Shown: positions 7,740 to 9,905 of the stretch, piece after piece | Numbering within the stretch: position 1 is the stretch's first letter | Layout: every line of letters begins with the position of its first letter | NCBI GenBank assembly: GCA_019310865.1 | Contig: JAFDDL010000142.1 | Span: 1-9,905 of the forward strand | DNA: 9,905 nucleotides | Origin: Deltaproteobacteria bacterium | Lineage (GTDB): Bacteria; Desulfobacterota; Desulfobacteria; Desulfobacterales; JAFDDL01 | Reading direction: 5' to 3' | The notes under the pieces: model-generated | The model's input: only the letters and a program-made list of their open reading frames with translations | What the model was told of the DNA's origin: nothing | Databases searched by the model: none | Program-made: the position numbers and the translations under genes

Positions 7740-8363
7740 CTATTCGCTTATGGGGAGTGAATATGTTCGGGGCCACCGTTTTTCGAACCGCGGAGAATGC
7801 GGATTGTGACAATGGGTGCAATTTTTAACCACCCGCTTACCGGCCCAGTGAGAAACACGTTTGCCGTGGGCACCGCCGACCCAGTCTTTCTTCTGTCTGA
7901 AATGGCATTGTCCGCACATCTGGTAGCTATGATCGAAATCGACCTTTACACCCTTCTCGGTAATCAGAAAATCACGCTCATCCTGTTTGTGGCAGGTGGA
8001 ACAGGCCAGTTGCTTGCCCTGCTCACCATGAATCATGGCGATATCACCATGGGCCATTTCAGCGGCCTTTTCAATATGGACCTCTTTGTTGTTGTGGCAG
8101 TGGCTGCACTTAAAACGCTCGATCTTCGCCTTGCGGGTTTCGGTCCAAAAAACAATGCCCTGGTATTTGGTCTTCACCAGGACCGTTTTTCCGGCAGCAA
8201 GGGAGAAGGCACCGACACTTTCTTCGCCTTGAAAAGCTGCGGTCGCCTCTTTTATCCTCTGGGAGACGCCGCCATGACCGGCGTAGTCCTTACATCCGGT
8301 GACGGTCAGGCAGAACAGCGCCAGCGCCAAAGAAAAATAATGCTGAAAAGATAGTGGCATCAT
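7740..8363 (-). CDS. Tetraheme c-type cytochrome lipoprotein
   Basis: 207 residues. A short hydrophobic signal peptide ends in the lipobox VTGC with Cys24 as lipidation site; no twin arginine is present, so Sec export and lipid anchoring are expected. Four CxxCH heme motifs stand at 86-90 (CSHCH), 121-125 (CSTCH), 150-154 (CGQCH) and 182-186 (CTHCH, in CTHCHNPHSP). Additional histidines (96, 105, 112, 145, 166, 172, 189) are enough to supply distal ligands for bis-His hemes. The CxxCHxPHS ending is common in NrfB-like and c7/c554-like multiheme proteins. I do not recognise a named family. Its place directly before an NrfC/NrfD pair is that of NrfB, so it probably receives electrons from that pair and relays them to the NapB-like protein. 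ATG at 8363 follows AAGGA by four or five bases; a second ATG follows immediately. Confidence 0.88.
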   Translation of the reverse strand: MMPLSFQHYFSLALALFCLTVTGCKDYAGHGGVSQRIKEATAAFQGEESVGAFSLAAGKTVLVKTKYQGIVFWTETRKAKIERFKCSHCHNNKEVHIEKAAEMAHGDIAMIHGEQGKQLACSTCHKQDERDFLITEKGVKVDFDHSYQMCGQCHFRQKKDWVGGAHGKRVSHWAGKRVVKNCTHCHNPHSPRFEKRWPRTYSLPISE

Positions 8364-8390
8364 AAGGTCCTTGTCTGATCTGTATTACGA

Positions 8391-9071
8391 TTATCTTTGA
8401 AACGGCGCCACCGGAACGTCCGGCACATGGCACTGTCTGCAATATCCCCGGGAGGGATGTTCGGTGCGAATCGTCACCACCGCGCCGGGCCCCACGTGGC
8501 AGGCGATACAGTTTTCCCGCATCTGAAGATCATGTGCAATTGGCGGCGGTGCGCCCGGCAGATAGGACCTGCCCAACCGCGGTGGCGGTACGCTTAACCA
8601 GTCGATTTCCCGGAACAGCTGATCGGTTCCAGCTTTGAGGTGACACTGCCTGCAGCTGGTTTGCTCCGGGTGGGGGGTAAGGGGCGTATGACGCTTTAGC
8701 TCTTCGGTCCAGCCGCCTTTGACGTGGCATGTCAGGCACGCAATCTTCTGTCCCCACTCCTCGGCAAGGGGGTGCGGGATTTCGGGGGGGGAGCCGGCAT
8801 ATTGCCGTCGGGCGTAATAGTCACTGAGGGTTCGCTCAGTTGAGCCGCCTAGCAGGTAGTCCCTTGATATCTCGGCGTAATTTTCGAAGATCGCCGCTCC
8901 GTTGTTATCGAAGTTTTCCGAACCGGTTTCAGGTGGTGTCACCACGGGTTGCCCCTGCTCATGGGTGAAAGCGGACAGTACGATAAATACCACCGCCGCC
9001 ACGCACAGTCCGGCAAATACAAGAAAAAACCTTCCAACCTTTTGTTCTGATTTCCCTGGGGTTTCCATCAT
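8391..9071 (-). CDS. napB: Membrane-anchored tetraheme NapB-like cytochrome (duplicated diheme module)
   Basis: 226 residues, starting at ATG 9071, which overlaps the napA stop as ATGA and has GGAG six bases upstream; an upstream in-frame ATG at 9095 has no such support. One helix (about 15-35) without a clear cleavage site suggests an N-terminal anchor. CxxCH motifs are at 112-116 (CLTCH), 140-144 (CRQCH), 188-192 (CIACH) and 211-215 (CRQCH). Ordinary NapB is a soluble diheme protein of about 150 residues with PPxIPH before the first motif and CxQCHVP at the second. Both signatures appear twice: GSPPEIPHPL...CLTCH...CRQCH and GAPPPIAHDL...CIACH...CRQCHVPD. It therefore looks like two NapB modules in tandem. 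Role: electron donor to NapA in the periplasm. The symbol is given for family and position; the protein is not a canonical diheme NapB. Confidence 0.87.
   Translation of the reverse strand: MMETPGKSEQKVGRFFLVFAGLCVAAVVFIVLSAFTHEQGQPVVTPPETGSENFDNNGAAIFENYAEISRDYLLGGSTERTLSDYYARRQYAGSPPEIPHPLAEEWGQKIACLTCHVKGGWTEELKRHTPLTPHPEQTSCRQCHLKAGTDQLFREIDWLSVPPPRLGRSYLPGAPPPIAHDLQMRENCIACHVGPGAVVTIRTEHPSRGYCRQCHVPDVPVAPFQR
8424..8576 (-). repeat. NapB-like module 2 (protein-level repeat)
   Basis: Residues about 166-216 of the same protein. It shows Y-L-P-G-A-P-P-P-I-A-H, then CIACH eight residues on, then CRQCHVPD 23 residues after the first motif. This module is the closer match to the C-terminal end of ordinary NapB. 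Confidence 0.65.
8637..8807 (-). repeat. NapB-like module 1 (protein-level repeat)
   Basis: Residues about 89-145 of the tetraheme NapB-like protein. It shows the order Y-x-G-S-P-P-E-I-P-H, then CLTCH twelve residues on, then CRQCH 28 residues after the first motif. Same order as the second module, with a longer loop between hemes. Confidence 0.65.
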
Positions 9072-9905
9072 GCTCGCTCCAGTTTCACGGCGCATTTTTT
9101 ATAATCCGGTTGCTTGGAAATGGGGCAGAAGGCATCCAGGGTAACCTCATTGATCAAGTAGCTTTCGTCGAAAAAGGGCACGAAAACCATCCCCCTGGGC
9201 GGCATGCCGCGGCCGTTGATGCTGGCCTTCATGACAACAGCGCCTCGACGCGAGCTGATCTTGACCCGACTGCCATTGGTGATGCCCAGATTGGCAGCAT
9301 CATCGGGATGGATCTCCACATACGACTCGGGCATGGCCTTGTGCAAGATGGGAACCCGCCGGGTCATGGAGCCGGTATGCCAGTGCTCCAGCACCCGGCC
9401 CGTGTTGAGCCAGAAGGGGTAATCGCTGCCCGGTGATTCCGCCGGCGGTTCATAGGGCCGCATCCAGATCCAGGCTTTGTTGTCCGGCTTACCGTAAAAA
9501 TCAAAATCATCACCCTTGGCGGCCGGGTCGTACTTGGGATTGTAGCGCCACTTGGTCTCCTTGCCCGCCACAAACGGCCACTGGATGCCGGATCTCGCTT
9601 TAAGCTCTTTGTATGGGGCCATGCGGTGTTTGGGATTGTCGTGGAATTTCGTGTACTCGTTCCAGATATCTTCGATATACGTTTCCCGGCTCCAGGGGAA
9701 CTGCTTTTCATATCCCAGACGCCGGGCCACCTCGATGAGCTGCCAGGTGTTGCACATGGCCTCCCCGGGGGTGGGAATGATCTGCTCGTTATGTTGGGTG
9801 CGCCGTTCCGAGTTTCCGAAAAAACCTTCCCGTTCAACCCACAGGGCCGAGGGGAGAACCACGTCGGCCACATCAGAAGTGGGGGTTGGATAGATCTCGG
9901 AGACC
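9068..9905 (-). CDS. napA: Periplasmic nitrate reductase catalytic subunit, C-terminal part
   Basis: Partial: the frame is open to the right edge, leaving about 278 C-terminal residues of a protein normally 750-830 long. The start and the [4Fe-4S]/molybdenum-cysteine region lie outside the window. VADVVLPSALWVEREGFFGN with SERRTQ following matches the NapA cofactor-domain segment. The C-terminal molybdopterin-binding domain is highly characteristic: NTGRVLEHWHTGSMTRRVP (about 9406-9350), then the IHPDDA and SRRG segments, GRGMPPRGMVFVPFFDE, LINEVTLDA, and the terminal SKQPDYKKCAVKLERA. These match NapA rather than assimilatory NasA or formate dehydrogenase. The enzyme binds bis-MGD and reduces nitrate to nitrite in the periplasm. 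It is followed by the NapB-like cytochrome gene with overlapping stop and start. No NapC, NapGH or NapD is visible downstream; they could lie upstream of the window. Confidence 0.94.
   Translation of the reverse strand, partial: VSEIYPTPTSDVADVVLPSALWVEREGFFGNSERRTQHNEQIIPTPGEAMCNTWQLIEVARRLGYEKQFPWSRETYIEDIWNEYTKFHDNPKHRMAPYKELKARSGIQWPFVAGKETKWRYNPKYDPAAKGDDFDFYGKPDNKAWIWMRPYEPPAESPGSDYPFWLNTGRVLEHWHTGSMTRRVPILHKAMPESYVEIHPDDAANLGITNGSRVKISSRRGAVVMKASINGRGMPPRGMVFVPFFDESYLINEVTLDAFCPISKQPDYKKCAVKLERA

Noticed and set aside
8391..9095. NapB-like start at ATG 9095
   Set aside because: This start would overlap napA by 28 bases. ATG 9071 has GGAG at proper spacing and forms the ATGA overlap seen elsewhere in this operon.
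9068..9905. Assimilatory nitrate reductase or formate dehydrogenase
   Set aside because: The GRVLEHWHTGSMTRRVP and DYKKCAVKLERA segments are specific to NapA, and a NapB-like cytochrome gene follows directly.

Overview
All nine genes in this window read on the minus strand and are packed end to end like one operon, so transcription runs from the right edge to the left edge. No gap between genes exceeds about 40 bases. I saw no internal terminator, promoter, RNA gene, CRISPR array or mobile element. The content is entirely respiratory: two molybdopterin oxidoreductases (one cut by each window edge), two tetraheme c-type cytochromes, an NrfC/NrfD-type quinone module, an FAD/Fe-S pyridine-nucleotide oxidoreductase, and a Rieske/cytochrome b pair.

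Layout in transcription order: C-terminal part of NapA, the periplasmic nitrate reductase (9905-9068); a membrane-anchored tetraheme protein that looks like a duplicated NapB (9071-8391); a tetraheme lipoprotein (8363-7740); a Tat-exported four-cluster ferredoxin of the NrfC/DsrO type (7733-6756); an NrfD/DsrP-type membrane protein (6718-5468); a cytoplasmic GltD-like FAD protein with extra ferredoxin domains (5471-3588); a Rieske protein (3595-3125); a single-chain b6-type cytochrome b (3109-1562); and the N-terminal ~515 residues of a NarG/NxrA-type molybdoenzyme (about 1546 to beyond position 1). The last gene has an apparent one-base frameshift right after its start codon.

Proposed cooperation (inference): the NrfC/NrfD pair, and possibly the Rieske/cytochrome b pair, oxidise membrane quinol. 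The lipoprotein cytochrome and NapB-like protein form an eight-heme relay to NapA, which reduces nitrate to nitrite in the periplasm. The FAD protein carries no export signal and is translationally coupled to its neighbours, so it may link cytosolic NADH, or reverse flow to NAD+, to the same membrane complex. The order Rieske, cytochrome b, NarG-like matches the narB-narC-narG order known from halophilic archaea. The NarG-like protein has a Tat signal, as expected for an outward-facing enzyme. The full set, Nap plus NrfCD plus NADH-type flavoprotein plus bc-type complex plus a NarG/Nxr-like enzyme, is not a standard nap or nar operon.

Organism: a Gram-negative-type anaerobic or facultative respirer with abundant c-type cytochromes. 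Tandem multiheme cytochromes and DsrOP-like subunits fit Desulfobacterota (former Deltaproteobacteria) best. Nitrospirota or another nitrogen-cycling phylum cannot be excluded from this window, and the assignment is weak.
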